From NCBI GenBank assembly GCA_029983435.1, contig JASBZN010000044.1, positions 1 through 7,966 on the forward strand: a DNA stretch of 7,966 nucleotides. Reading direction: 5' to 3'. Position numbers and translations under genes: made by a program. Source of the stretch: Urinicoccus sp. GTDB lineage: Bacteria > Bacillota > Clostridia > Tissierellales > Peptoniphilaceae. Shown one piece after another: positions 1-7,115 of this stretch; position 1 is the stretch's first letter; each line of letters opens with the position of its first letter. Under the pieces are notes generated by a model. That model was not told where the DNA came from. It saw nothing but the letters and a program-made list of their open reading frames with translations, and searched no databases.

Positions 1-1358
1 GTTTTGTCGATATAAAAAATTTTATGATTCCCATTGCCTTGGCAGTGATTTTAGGGGGACTTCTTATGAAGATGGGGTCCACTCAAGGGCATATTTTTAC
101 AAAAGAGGCCATGTTTATTACGGCAACTTGCTGGATTCTTTTTTCCATTATCGGGTCAATTCCCCTCTATCTTACACCTAGTAACTTTCCGACTATGATC
201 GATGCCTTTTTTGAAACAGCCAGTGGCTTTACAACTTGCGGGGCATCCGTTGCGAAAAACGTGGAACTTTTGCCACATTCTATCCTATTTTGGCGGTCCT
301 TTACTCACTTTATTGGAGGGATGGGGATTCTAGTTTTTACCTTGGCCATCCTTCCCAAGACCAATAAGGAATCATCCACCTTGATGCAGGCGGAAGTTCC
401 AGGGCCGATTTTTGGTAAAATCACTCCTAAACTTTCCCAAACAGCCAGAACTCTTTATTTAATTTATATAGCCCTAACCATTATTACGATAATCTTCTTA
501 CTCTTTGGTGGGATGGACCTCTTTGATGCAGTGATTCATGCCATGGGAACAGCAGGAACGGGAGGGTTTTCTAATAAGGCGGCATCTATTGGCTATTATG
601 ATTCCCGCTATATTGAAATTGTCCTATCTATTGCCATGTTTGCTTTTGGTATTAACTTTAATATTTTTTACTTTGCAATCTTTCGTTCTTTTAAGAATGC
701 CTTTAAAAGTGAGGAACTTTATTGGTATTTGGGCATAGTAGGAGTAACTGCCCTGTTAATCGCCTTTAATATTCGAAACATGTATCAAGATGGGGTTTAT
801 ACTGGGGTCTCTTCCTTATTTGCAGTGTCTTCTATCATCACAACAACAGGCTTTGTTTCGGCTGATTTTGGGAAATGGCCGCTTTTTTCTAGGAACCTCC
901 TACTCTTTTTGATGTTTATAGGGGGATCTGCTGGATCCACTGCTGGAGGGATTAAGGTATCTAGAATTGTCGTCCTCTTTAAGTCAGGAGCCAATCAAAT
1001 TAGAAAGGCCTTAAACCCTTTAAGAGTTACTGTCAATAAGATGGACGGGAAAAGAGTAGACCAAGATGTAGAGGAATCTATTAACCGCTACATTTTAGTT
1101 TATCTTTTATTTTTCATTGTCTTTATGCTTATCGTAACTTTGGATACAAACAATTTTGAAGCGGCTTTTTCAACAGTAGCAACAACTTACAACAATGTGG
1201 GACCGGCTTTAGTAGAATTTGGACCCATAGAAAACTTCCAAAGTTTGAGTGATTTCACGAAAGTAGTTCTAACGATTGCCATGCTCTTTGGGAGGCTGGA
1301 GCTCTATCCCATGATTGTTTTATTTGCTCCAGGAACCTACAAAAATATTAAAAGATAA
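1..1358 (+). CDS. trkH: TrkH-family potassium uptake channel subunit (5' end outside window)
   Basis: Membrane subunit of a Trk/Ktr-type potassium importer, which normally works with a cytoplasmic TrkA/KtrA gating protein that is not in this window. The frame is open to the window edge (first full codon at base 3), and the ATG at 24 has no ribosome binding site. The first membrane segment usual for the family is missing, so I read this as a gene truncated by the window, with an N-terminal part (roughly 40-60 residues, my estimate) lying upstream. Counting from the Met at base 24, four pore-loop filters are visible: GFTTCGAS (68-75), GTGGFS (178-183), TTTGF (273-277) and NNVGP (390-394). The intramembrane loop GGSAGSTAGGIK (300-311) and the C-terminal GRLELYPMIVLF (423-434) are also family hallmarks. 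About nine hydrophobic segments remain. The gene ends in TAA and is followed by a terminator. Family assignment is firm; ion preference (K+, possibly Na+-coupled) is inferred from the family. Confidence 0.93.
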   Translation, partial: FVDIKNFMIPIALAVILGGLLMKMGSTQGHIFTKEAMFITATCWILFSIIGSIPLYLTPSNFPTMIDAFFETASGFTTCGASVAKNVELLPHSILFWRSFTHFIGGMGILVFTLAILPKTNKESSTLMQAEVPGPIFGKITPKLSQTARTLYLIYIALTIITIIFLLFGGMDLFDAVIHAMGTAGTGGFSNKAASIGYYDSRYIEIVLSIAMFAFGINFNIFYFAIFRSFKNAFKSEELYWYLGIVGVTALLIAFNIRNMYQDGVYTGVSSLFAVSSIITTTGFVSADFGKWPLFSRNLLLFLMFIGGSAGSTAGGIKVSRIVVLFKSGANQIRKALNPLRVTVNKMDGKRVDQDVEESINRYILVYLLFFIVFMLIVTLDTNNFEAAFSTVATTYNNVGPALVEFGPIENFQSLSDFTKVVLTIAMLFGRLELYPMIVLFAPGTYKNIKR

Positions 1359-1369
1359 GAGGGGAGTTC

Positions 1370-1400
1370 AAAGAGGAATTTCCAACGCCTCTTTCTTTTT
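1370..1400 (+). terminator. Rho-independent terminator after trkH
   Basis: The inverted repeat AAAGAGG (1370-1376) / CCTCTTT (1388-1394) forms a perfect 7-bp stem with an 11-nt loop. It is followed by CTTTTT (1395-1400). It lies 12 nt after the trkH stop codon and has no matching T-run on the other strand, so it should act only on + strand transcription. It separates trkH from uppP. Confidence 0.8.
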
Positions 1401-1401
1401 G

Positions 1402-1410
1402 TGGTATAAT
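1402..1410 (+). promoter_or_regulatory. Extended -10 promoter of uppP
   Basis: TGGTATAAT carries a consensus sigma-A -10 hexamer (TATAAT, 1405-1410) with the TGN extension. No good -35 lies at 16-18 nt spacing; the best partial match (TTCCAA, 1380-1385) is 19 nt away and falls in the loop of the preceding terminator. The start of transcription would be near 1417, leaving a leader of about 28 nt, too short for a riboswitch. Confidence 0.65.
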
Positions 1411-1433
1411 AAAAAAGATTATTAAAGTATTTT

Positions 1434-1440
1434 AAGGAGG
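1434..1440 (+). promoter_or_regulatory. Shine-Dalgarno site of uppP
   Basis: AAGGAGG, a near-perfect match to the 16S rRNA 3' end, lies 4 nt before the ATG at 1445 and fixes that start. Confidence 0.85.
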
Positions 1441-1444
1441 AAGT

Positions 1445-2260
1445 ATGGCTTGGTTTAATGTACTTATTTTAGGTATTGTAGAAGGAATTACAGAATTTTT
1501 ACCTATTAGTAGTACAGGACATTTGATTTTATTTCATCGTTGGTTTCAGTTGGAACCAGAAAGTTTTCAAAATGCCTTTGATGTTTGTATTCAACTAGGA
1601 GCAATCCTGGCAGTAGTTGTTTTATATTTTAGAAAATTAAATCCTTTTGGCGGAATAGATGATGAGGGGAAAACAATGACCCCGAAAAAGAGACGAAAGA
1701 TTTTAGAACTTTGGGGGAAAGTCCTGGTTGCTCTTTTACCAGCAGTAGTTTTGGGCTTGTTATTTGATGATTTGATTGATGAGTACCTCTTTTCTACCAA
1801 GGTTGTAGCCATTACCCTAGTTGTTTGGGGGATTGTTATTATCCTTATGGAAAAACAACACCGGCAAGTTCGCTTTGATAACTTAAACCAAGTTCCCTAT
1901 AAGACAGCCTTGGGAATTGGGTTTTTCCAATGTCTGGCTATGATTCCAGGAACAAGTCGGTCAGCAGCCACTATTATTGGAGCCATGTTTCTAGGTTTGA
2001 GTCGAATTGATGCAGCAGAATTTTCTTTTTTCCTTGCGATTCCCACCATGTTAGGGGCAACTTTTTTAAAGATTGTCAAGAATTTACACGGCTTTAATGC
2101 CAGTCAATGGCTGATGATTTTATTTGGTGGCCTGATTAGTTTTATTACCGCTTATTTGGTGATTCGAGTCTTTATGAATTTCATTAAAAAACACGACTTT
2201 ATTCCCTTTGGAATTTACCGGATTATTGTCGGTATTTTGGTTTTTCTTTTATTTTTATAA
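1445..2260 (+). CDS. uppP: Undecaprenyl-diphosphatase (UppP/BacA)
   Basis: Integral membrane enzyme that removes a phosphate from undecaprenyl pyrophosphate. It regenerates the lipid carrier for peptidoglycan and other wall polymers, and in many bacteria its level affects bacitracin resistance. The 271-residue length is usual for the family. The first signature EGITEFLPISSTGH spans residues 13-26 and holds the acidic residues E13 and E17, S23 and H26, equivalent to E. coli E17, E21, S27 and H30. The second signature PGTSRSA (168-174) contains R172, matching the catalytic Arg174 of E. coli. The many hydrophobic segments fit the known re-entrant-helix fold. The start is the ATG behind a strong Shine-Dalgarno site. 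The gene is flanked by terminators, so it appears to be a single-gene unit with its own promoter. Nothing essential is missing. Confidence 0.97.
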   Translation: MAWFNVLILGIVEGITEFLPISSTGHLILFHRWFQLEPESFQNAFDVCIQLGAILAVVVLYFRKLNPFGGIDDEGKTMTPKKRRKILELWGKVLVALLPAVVLGLLFDDLIDEYLFSTKVVAITLVVWGIVIILMEKQHRQVRFDNLNQVPYKTALGIGFFQCLAMIPGTSRSAATIIGAMFLGLSRIDAAEFSFFLAIPTMLGATFLKIVKNLHGFNASQWLMILFGGLISFITAYLVIRVFMNFIKKHDFIPFGIYRIIVGILVFLLFL

Positions 2261-2273
2261 CAATGACTTATCC

Positions 2274-2304
2274 ATCTCCAGGTCCAAGATCTGGAGATCT
2301 TTTT
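2274..2304 (+). terminator. Rho-independent terminator after uppP
   Basis: ATCTCCAG (2274-2281) and CTGGAGAT (2291-2298) form a perfect 8-bp stem with a 9-nt loop, followed by CTTTTT (2299-2304). It starts 13 nt after the uppP stop codon and ends that transcript before the next operon. Confidence 0.88.
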
Positions 2305-2345
2305 ATACTTATAAAATGTGTAGATTTCAATCCTTTACTTAGAAG

Positions 2346-2374
2346 TAGATATGTTAAAAAGAATATGGTATATT
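2346..2374 (+). promoter_or_regulatory. Probable sigma-A promoter of the yybS-gdpP-rplI-dnaB operon
   Basis: The -10 TATATT (2369-2374) matches 5 of 6 consensus bases and is preceded by TGG (2366-2368), an extended -10. The -35 TAGATA (2346-2351) matches 4 of 6, with an ideal 17-nt spacer. The start of transcription would be near 2381, giving a leader of only about 15 nt before the TTG start. That excludes a riboswitch or a long leader. A short palindrome overlaps the -35 box. Confidence 0.6.
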
Positions 2375-2384
2375 ATATAGATAA

Positions 2385-2392
2385 GAGGTGAT
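2385..2392 (+). promoter_or_regulatory. Shine-Dalgarno site that sets the TTG start of yybS
   Basis: GAGGTGAT pairs with the 3' end of 16S rRNA. GAGG is 7 nt upstream of the TTG at 2396. No ATG or GTG in frame nearby has a comparable site, so this supports the non-ATG start. Confidence 0.75.
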
Positions 2393-2395
2393 TAA

Positions 2396-3298
2396 TTGAA
2401 ACCGATAAAAAGCACATCGTTATTGCCTATGATCTTACAATCCATCGGGATTGGCATCATTGGCATTTTGTTTCCTGTGGCTTATATCTTTTTGCCCATG
2501 ATTTTTTTAACAGAGGCTATTGACAAGGGTCTGGTTAAAATTATGGGAACTTTTTTAGGGCTATGTTTATTCCTGGAGCTCTTGATTCCAAAATTGGGAA
2601 TGACAATTTTTACCTTATTTGGTCCCTTGATTTTGATACTCCATTATTGTCTGGTGACGAAAAAGGACTTTGAAAGAACTTTTTCCCTAGCCAGTGGGAT
2701 TTTTGTTATTTCGATTATGTTGACTTTGCAATCTACAGGAGTTTTGGATTTTATCCGGCAAGAGGACTTTCCACAAAAGCTTATTGCCATGCAAAAAGAA
2801 GCTGGGATTTGGCAAGAGGGGATGGAGGCCTACCTTCCAACTTTTGAAAATGTAATGCGAAAAGGAGTGCAGTACCTACCTGGTTTAGTGGTAATTATCT
2901 CCCTTCTGGTAACCTATCTCACCATGACCTTTACGGGACGTAAACTTTTGCTCCGAGGAAAGATTGTGGTTCAGCCTTCTTCCTTTTTTTATTTCAGACT
3001 TCCAAAAGGTCTTTTATTTGTTATGGCGCTATTTAGCCTTGGGGCCGCTGCCTTTTCTAAGGAACTAAGCCAATCTGCCCCCCTACTTGTGAACAATGGC
3101 ATCCTAGTTGCGGGATTTTTGTTCTTTGTTCAGGGCTTGGCGGTGATGGATTTTTTATTTATTAAGTTAAAGATATTGCGAATTTTTAAGACTATTTTAC
3201 TCGTGATGATTGTTTTTACGCCAATCGTTCAAGTACCTATCGCCTTCTTAGGCCTTTGTGACAGTATTTTTAATCTAAGAAGAATTCATATAAAATGA
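2396..3298 (+). CDS. yybS: YybS-like DUF2232 integral membrane protein
   Basis: Polytopic membrane protein of 300 residues with no established biochemical function. I recognise it from its position directly upstream of gdpP, as in B. subtilis yybS, together with its hydrophobic pattern and C-terminal motif. Hydrophobic segments lie at about 12-39, 48-64, 69-87, 97-112, 160-178, 204-221, 232-256 and 263-287. A hydrophilic stretch at about 117-157 interrupts them (residues such as RQEDF and KEAGIWQEGMEAY) and probably forms a loop. The ending GLCDSIFNLRR (286-296) resembles the G-L-D-F-R close of the family. Translation starts at TTG (2396) behind GAGGTGAT; an ATG start at residue 12 would remove part of the first membrane segment. 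The TGA stop is 13 nt before gdpP, so the two are co-transcribed. A role alongside GdpP at the membrane is inference only. Confidence 0.85.
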   Translation: MKPIKSTSLLPMILQSIGIGIIGILFPVAYIFLPMIFLTEAIDKGLVKIMGTFLGLCLFLELLIPKLGMTIFTLFGPLILILHYCLVTKKDFERTFSLASGIFVISIMLTLQSTGVLDFIRQEDFPQKLIAMQKEAGIWQEGMEAYLPTFENVMRKGVQYLPGLVVIISLLVTYLTMTFTGRKLLLRGKIVVQPSSFFYFRLPKGLLFVMALFSLGAAAFSKELSQSAPLLVNNGILVAGFLFFVQGLAVMDFLFIKLKILRIFKTILLVMIVFTPIVQVPIAFLGLCDSIFNLRRIHIK

Positions 3299-3311
3299 AA
3301 GGTTAAATAAA

Positions 3312-5312
3312 ATGAAGGATACAAAAATTTTAGATGTTCAAGATTTTTTCCTTATTTTAGGATCCATGATCTTGATTTCTCTGGCTCTTATTTTTCAAAA
3401 TACCCTCCTAGGTGTTATTGCCATTCTCTTGACTGTCTATTGTATTTTTATGGTCCAGCGAAAGGTAACCAGCAAAAACCAGGAGTTTTTAGACTACCTG
3501 GAACAAATGAACCAGGACTTTGACCAGGTGACCAAGCATGCTATTTTTTCCATGCCTTTTCCTCTGGTTATTGCTGACGAAAACAACAAGATTGTTTGGT
3601 ACAACACCCCCTTTATTAATTTATTTCAAGATAAGAACTCTCTTATAGGGTCTTCTCTAAACAAGGTGATTCCCTTTTTGGAAAAAGACGAAAAAGACAA
3701 GGAAGAAAAGGGAGAAGAGGCCTTTATTATGCCCTTCCAGGAGAGAACTTACCGAGTTTATCCCAACCAAGTTAAGACCACATCTACAGAACGGTCTACC
3801 TTGAATATGTATTATTGGGTGGAAACCACAGCCTATGAAAAGTTAAAAAAAGAAGCAGACGACAATTTGCCTGTTGTGGCTATTGTAGAAGTAGATAACC
3901 ACGATGAAGCAATGGATGCCATTGACTCCAACCTTCGCCCTATGGTTCAAGCAAAGCTAGACTCTACGATTAGCCAATATTTCCATAACGTAGATGCAAT
4001 GTTACGGAAGGTGGATCAAGAGACCTATTTGGCCATTATGAATAAAAAGGCCTTTAATGATATAAAAAGTCGCCGGTTTGATCTTTTAGATACCATTCGG
4101 GGCTTGGATTTTAAAAATCTTCTTCCCCTTACCCTATCTATTGGGGTCAGCCGTCCAGGGCTTTCCTACGTAGAATCCTACAAGGAAGCAGATACTTCTT
4201 TGGATGTGGCCCTAGGCCGCGGAGGAGACCAAGCTGTGGTTCGGATTCAAGATTCTTATGAATTCTTTGGTGGGAAGAGCAAGGCAGTGGAAAAGAGAAA
4301 CAAGGTCAAGGCTCGGGTTTTAGGTGTGGCTCTTCGCCAATTAATTGACCGGTCAAGACGGGTTTTAGTTATGGGTCATAGCAACGCCGATATGGATGCT
4401 ATTGGCGCTGGAATTGGGGTTTTACGAGCAGTAGCCAATCGAGAGAAGGAAGGCTATTTAGTTTTAAATAAATCCAATCCAAGTATTGATAATCTTTTAA
4501 TCCGTATGGATAAGGAGCAGCCTTCTTTAAGAGAACGGATTATTACTGGGGCCCAAGCAGAAGAAATGACCAGTAAGGACAGTCTTTTGATTATGGTGGA
4601 TAACCACAAGCCTTCTTTTACAGAACACCCCATTCTAGTAGAGATGATTCCAAATGTTGTTGTCATTGACCACCACCGAAGAGGAAAGGAGTTTGTAGAA
4701 AATCCCGTCCTATCCTATGTGGAACCCTACGCATCTTCCACCAGTGAATTGGTGACAGAAATGCTCACCTACATGTCGGATGATTTCCATTTAACAGATT
4801 TTGAAGCCGACGCCCTAATGAGTGGAATTGTTGTAGATACCAAAAACTTTACTTACCATACGGGAGTTCGAACTTTTGAAGCAGCCAGTAACCTGCGACG
4901 GGCTGGAGCGGATATGAGTAAGGTTCGGGTTCTATTTGAAGATGACTACGACACTATTTTAGCCAAGGCGGAAGTCGTAAATCATGCAAAAATTTACTTT
5001 GACTATATTGCCATTTCTTACTTGGACAAGAAGGCCCCCAACTCTGTTTTAGTTGCGGCGCAGGCTGCCAATGAATTGTTGGATATTCATGGAATTAAAG
5101 CCTCGTTTGTCCTGACTAAAAAAGACAAGGCTGTTCACATTTCTGGTCGAAGCCTAGGAGAACTCTCTGTTCAATTGATTTTGGAAAAAGTTGGAGGGGG
5201 AGGTCATATGAATATGGCAGGAGCCCAAATTGAAACAGACTCTTTAGAAGAGGCACAAGAAAAACTTCTTCAAGCCATTGAGGAATATTTAGAGGAAGGA
5301 GCAGAGGTATGA
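3312..5312 (+). CDS. gdpP: GdpP, membrane-bound cyclic-di-AMP phosphodiesterase (DHH/DHHA1)
   Basis: Hydrolyses c-di-AMP to pApA at the inner face of the membrane, lowering the second messenger that controls potassium and osmolyte uptake and wall homeostasis. At 666 residues it is close to the B. subtilis protein. Domain order: two membrane helices (about 11-28 and 31-48), a PAS-like domain (about 65-170; heme-binding in studied homologues), a degenerate GGDEF domain (about 185-312) without a GGDEF motif, DHH (about 345-510) and DHHA1 (about 545-660). The DHH metal-site residues look complete: H356, D360 and D362 in GHSNADMDAIG, D430 in VDNH, DHH at 453-455, and D509. GGGGH (628-632) is the DHHA1 signature. 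The enzyme therefore looks active. The ATG at 3312 follows AAAGG (3298-3302). The TGA stop overlaps the rplI start by 4 nt. A highly charged Lys/Glu run (125-136) lies inside the PAS region. Confidence 0.97.
   Translation: MKDTKILDVQDFFLILGSMILISLALIFQNTLLGVIAILLTVYCIFMVQRKVTSKNQEFLDYLEQMNQDFDQVTKHAIFSMPFPLVIADENNKIVWYNTPFINLFQDKNSLIGSSLNKVIPFLEKDEKDKEEKGEEAFIMPFQERTYRVYPNQVKTTSTERSTLNMYYWVETTAYEKLKKEADDNLPVVAIVEVDNHDEAMDAIDSNLRPMVQAKLDSTISQYFHNVDAMLRKVDQETYLAIMNKKAFNDIKSRRFDLLDTIRGLDFKNLLPLTLSIGVSRPGLSYVESYKEADTSLDVALGRGGDQAVVRIQDSYEFFGGKSKAVEKRNKVKARVLGVALRQLIDRSRRVLVMGHSNADMDAIGAGIGVLRAVANREKEGYLVLNKSNPSIDNLLIRMDKEQPSLRERIITGAQAEEMTSKDSLLIMVDNHKPSFTEHPILVEMIPNVVVIDHHRRGKEFVENPVLSYVEPYASSTSELVTEMLTYMSDDFHLTDFEADALMSGIVVDTKNFTYHTGVRTFEAASNLRRAGADMSKVRVLFEDDYDTILAKAEVVNHAKIYFDYIAISYLDKKAPNSVLVAAQAANELLDIHGIKASFVLTKKDKAVHISGRSLGELSVQLILEKVGGGGHMNMAGAQIETDSLEEAQEKLLQAIEEYLEEGAEV
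5296..5301 (+). promoter_or_regulatory. Shine-Dalgarno site of rplI inside the end of gdpP
   Basis: AAGGAG lies 7 nt before the ATG at 5309, within the last codons of gdpP. It gives L9 its own strong initiation site despite the 4-nt overlap. Confidence 0.75.
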
Positions 5313-5761
5313 AAGTAATTTTAAAAGAAAATGTTAAAAACTTAGGAAAAAAGGGAGATTTAACAGAAGCAAGCGACGGCTATGCAAGAAACTTTTTATT
5401 CCCAAGAGATTTAGCTATAGAAGCCACTCCTGAAAATTTAAAGGAATGGGAAAAAGAACAAGCAGAAAAAGCTGCAGAAGAAAAGCAAGCAAGACAAGAA
5501 GCAGAAGAGGTCAAGAACCAATTGGAAAAGGCCAAGATTACCATCCAAGCCAAGGGTGGCGATGGCGGCAGACTCTTTGGAGCCATTACCAATAAGGATA
5601 TTGAAAAGGCCATTAAAGACCAAGTAAATCTCACCATTGACCGGAAAAAAATTGAACTAAAGGAAAACATCAAACAAGCAGGTTCTTATAGCATTGACAT
5701 TCGTGTTTACCCAGAGATGGTTGCAAAACTTTCCCTTGATGTTAAAACCCAAGAAAAATGA
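5309..5761 (+). CDS. rplI: 50S ribosomal protein L9 (bL9)
   Basis: Large-subunit ribosomal protein that binds 23S rRNA near the L1 stalk base and helps maintain reading frame. It has 150 residues, the usual length. The N-terminal RNA-binding domain (1 to about 46) carries the L9 signature from GKKGD (13-17) through GYARNFLFPRDLA (24-36). A long charged helix rich in Lys, Glu and Ala (about 41-74) connects it to the C-terminal domain (about 76-148), which includes GGDGGRLFGAIT (83-94). The ATG overlaps the gdpP stop codon (ATGA) and the TGA stop overlaps the dnaB start in the same way. This gene and its neighbours are therefore on one transcript and probably translationally coupled. The sequence looks A-rich with many AAA and GAA codons, as expected for a lysine-rich, highly expressed ribosomal gene. 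Confidence 0.98.
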   Translation: MKVILKENVKNLGKKGDLTEASDGYARNFLFPRDLAIEATPENLKEWEKEQAEKAAEEKQARQEAEEVKNQLEKAKITIQAKGGDGGRLFGAITNKDIEKAIKDQVNLTIDRKKIELKENIKQAGSYSIDIRVYPEMVAKLSLDVKTQEK

Positions 5762-7095
5762 CAGAAAACGGAAGAATTCCTCCCTACGATGAGGATGCCG
5801 AAATTAATGTACTGGGGTCCATGTTATTGGAAAAGGAATGTATCACCAGTGCCATAGAATTTTTGCGGGCAGAAGATTTTTATCGAGAGGCCCATGGGGA
5901 AATTTTCTTGGCCATCCTGGATCTCTATACCATGAATGAGCCAGCGGACATTTTAACAGTAGGAAACCACCTACGGTCTAAGGGGCGGTTAAAAGAAGTG
6001 GGAGGAACAGCCTACTTGGCGGCCCTATCTGCGGCAGTAGTTACCACCAGTAATGTAAAATACTATTGTAAAATTGTAAAAGATAAGAGTACCTTGCGAA
6101 ATCTCATTCAAGCTTCTGATAGCATCTTAACCGATGCCTACCGGCAAACAGGGGAAGTTGCGGCTCTTTTGGAAAAGGCAGAAAAAAATATTTTCGAAAT
6201 TTCAGAAGGATCCCAACGGGGTGGTTTCTTGAAGATGGCGGAGGTCATTCAAGAAACCTTTGAAACCATGCAAAAAAAGGCGGAAAATCCCAAGGCCCTA
6301 ACAGGTCTTAATACTGGATTTTCTGATCTAAACCGCAAGCTTTCTGGCCTACAAAAAAGTGACCTGGTCCTTTTAGCAGCCAGACCCTCCATGGGAAAAA
6401 CAGCCTTAATGGTGAATATTGCCACCAATGCAGCCATGCAGGACAATGCTAAAGTAGCCATGTTTTCTCTGGAAATGAGTGCACCTCAACTGGTACAAAG
6501 AATCCTTTCCTCTGTATCCCATGTGGATTTAAGCAAAATTATTTCAGCCAACCTAGATGCAGATGAGTGGAAACGGATTATTGACGCCATTCAGGTTTTG
6601 CAAAATATTGGTATTGAAATAGACGACACACCAGGGATCACCCCCTTGGAACTAAAGGCCAAGTGCCGAAAGTTAAAGGTGGAAAAAGGACTGGACTTAG
6701 TTGTTATTGACTACCTCCAATTAATGGAAAACTCTGGACGATCCGAGTCCAGGCAACAAGAAATTTCTGCGATTTCTCGGGCCCTTAAGGGGATTGCCAA
6801 GGAATTAGATGTTCCTGTTTTGGCCCTATCCCAGCTTTCTCGAGCGCCAGAGCTTCGCCAAGACCATCGCCCCATCCTCTCAGACTTAAGAGAGTCTGGA
6901 GCCATTGAGCAAGATGCCGATGTGGTGATGTTTTTATATCGGGACGACTATTACAATGAAGACTCCGAAAGGAAAAACACTGGGGAGTTAATCATCGCAA
7001 AACATAGAAATGGTCCCACAGGCACAGTAGACTTAGTGTTTAAAAAGGAATATACTAAGTTTGTAAGTATGGAATTTCGTAGTGATCCCAGTTAA
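5758..7095 (+). CDS. dnaB: Replicative DNA helicase DnaB (DnaC in Bacillus naming)
   Basis: Hexameric ATP-driven 5'-3' helicase that unwinds the chromosomal replication fork and recruits primase. It has 445 residues, normal for Gram-positive DnaB. The N-terminal primase-interacting domain (about 5-105) is followed by a linker and the RecA-like motor (about 180-440). Visible motifs are Walker A ARPSMGKTA (208-216, K214 and T215), the catalytic Glu in SLEM (E239), Walker B VVIDYLQ (315-321, D318), LSQLSR (357-362), SDLRESGAIEQDADVV (375-390) and KHRNGPTG (415-422) with a likely arginine finger at R417. No intein interrupts the motor, although DnaB is a common intein host. The ATG shares ATGA with the rplI stop, and I see no clear Shine-Dalgarno sequence in front of it, so it probably depends on coupling to rplI. 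The TAA stop lies 20 nt before the next gene, with no terminator between. Confidence 0.98.
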   Translation: MTENGRIPPYDEDAEINVLGSMLLEKECITSAIEFLRAEDFYREAHGEIFLAILDLYTMNEPADILTVGNHLRSKGRLKEVGGTAYLAALSAAVVTTSNVKYYCKIVKDKSTLRNLIQASDSILTDAYRQTGEVAALLEKAEKNIFEISEGSQRGGFLKMAEVIQETFETMQKKAENPKALTGLNTGFSDLNRKLSGLQKSDLVLLAARPSMGKTALMVNIATNAAMQDNAKVAMFSLEMSAPQLVQRILSSVSHVDLSKIISANLDADEWKRIIDAIQVLQNIGIEIDDTPGITPLELKAKCRKLKVEKGLDLVVIDYLQLMENSGRSESRQQEISAISRALKGIAKELDVPVLALSQLSRAPELRQDHRPILSDLRESGAIEQDADVVMFLYRDDYYNEDSERKNTGELIIAKHRNGPTGTVDLVFKKEYTKFVSMEFRSDPS

Positions 7096-7115
7096 GATGT
7101 AGAAAGAGTGACGAT

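Noticed and set aside
24..26. ATG at 24 as the true start of trkH
   Set aside because: The frame is open to the window edge, no ribosome site precedes this ATG, and the family's first membrane segment would be missing.
538..738. Alternative + strand frame inside trkH
   Set aside because: The trkH frame carries all four filter loops through this stretch, so the second frame is a chance overlap.
2305..2395. Possible riboswitch or leader RNA upstream of the yybS-gdpP operon
   Set aside because: The likely transcription start is near 2381, leaving about 15 nt of leader, and no structured motif of a known c-di-AMP riboswitch is visible.
3867..4245. Active diguanylate cyclase domain in GdpP
   Set aside because: The GGDEF signature is absent. 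The degenerate domain is normal for GdpP, whose activity comes from the DHH/DHHA1 domains.
5380..5673. 97-codon open frame on the - strand opposite rplI
   Set aside because: It lies wholly antisense to the well-supported L9 gene, has a low-complexity Ser/Phe-rich product that mirrors L9's lysine- and glutamate-rich helix, and has no recognisable domain.
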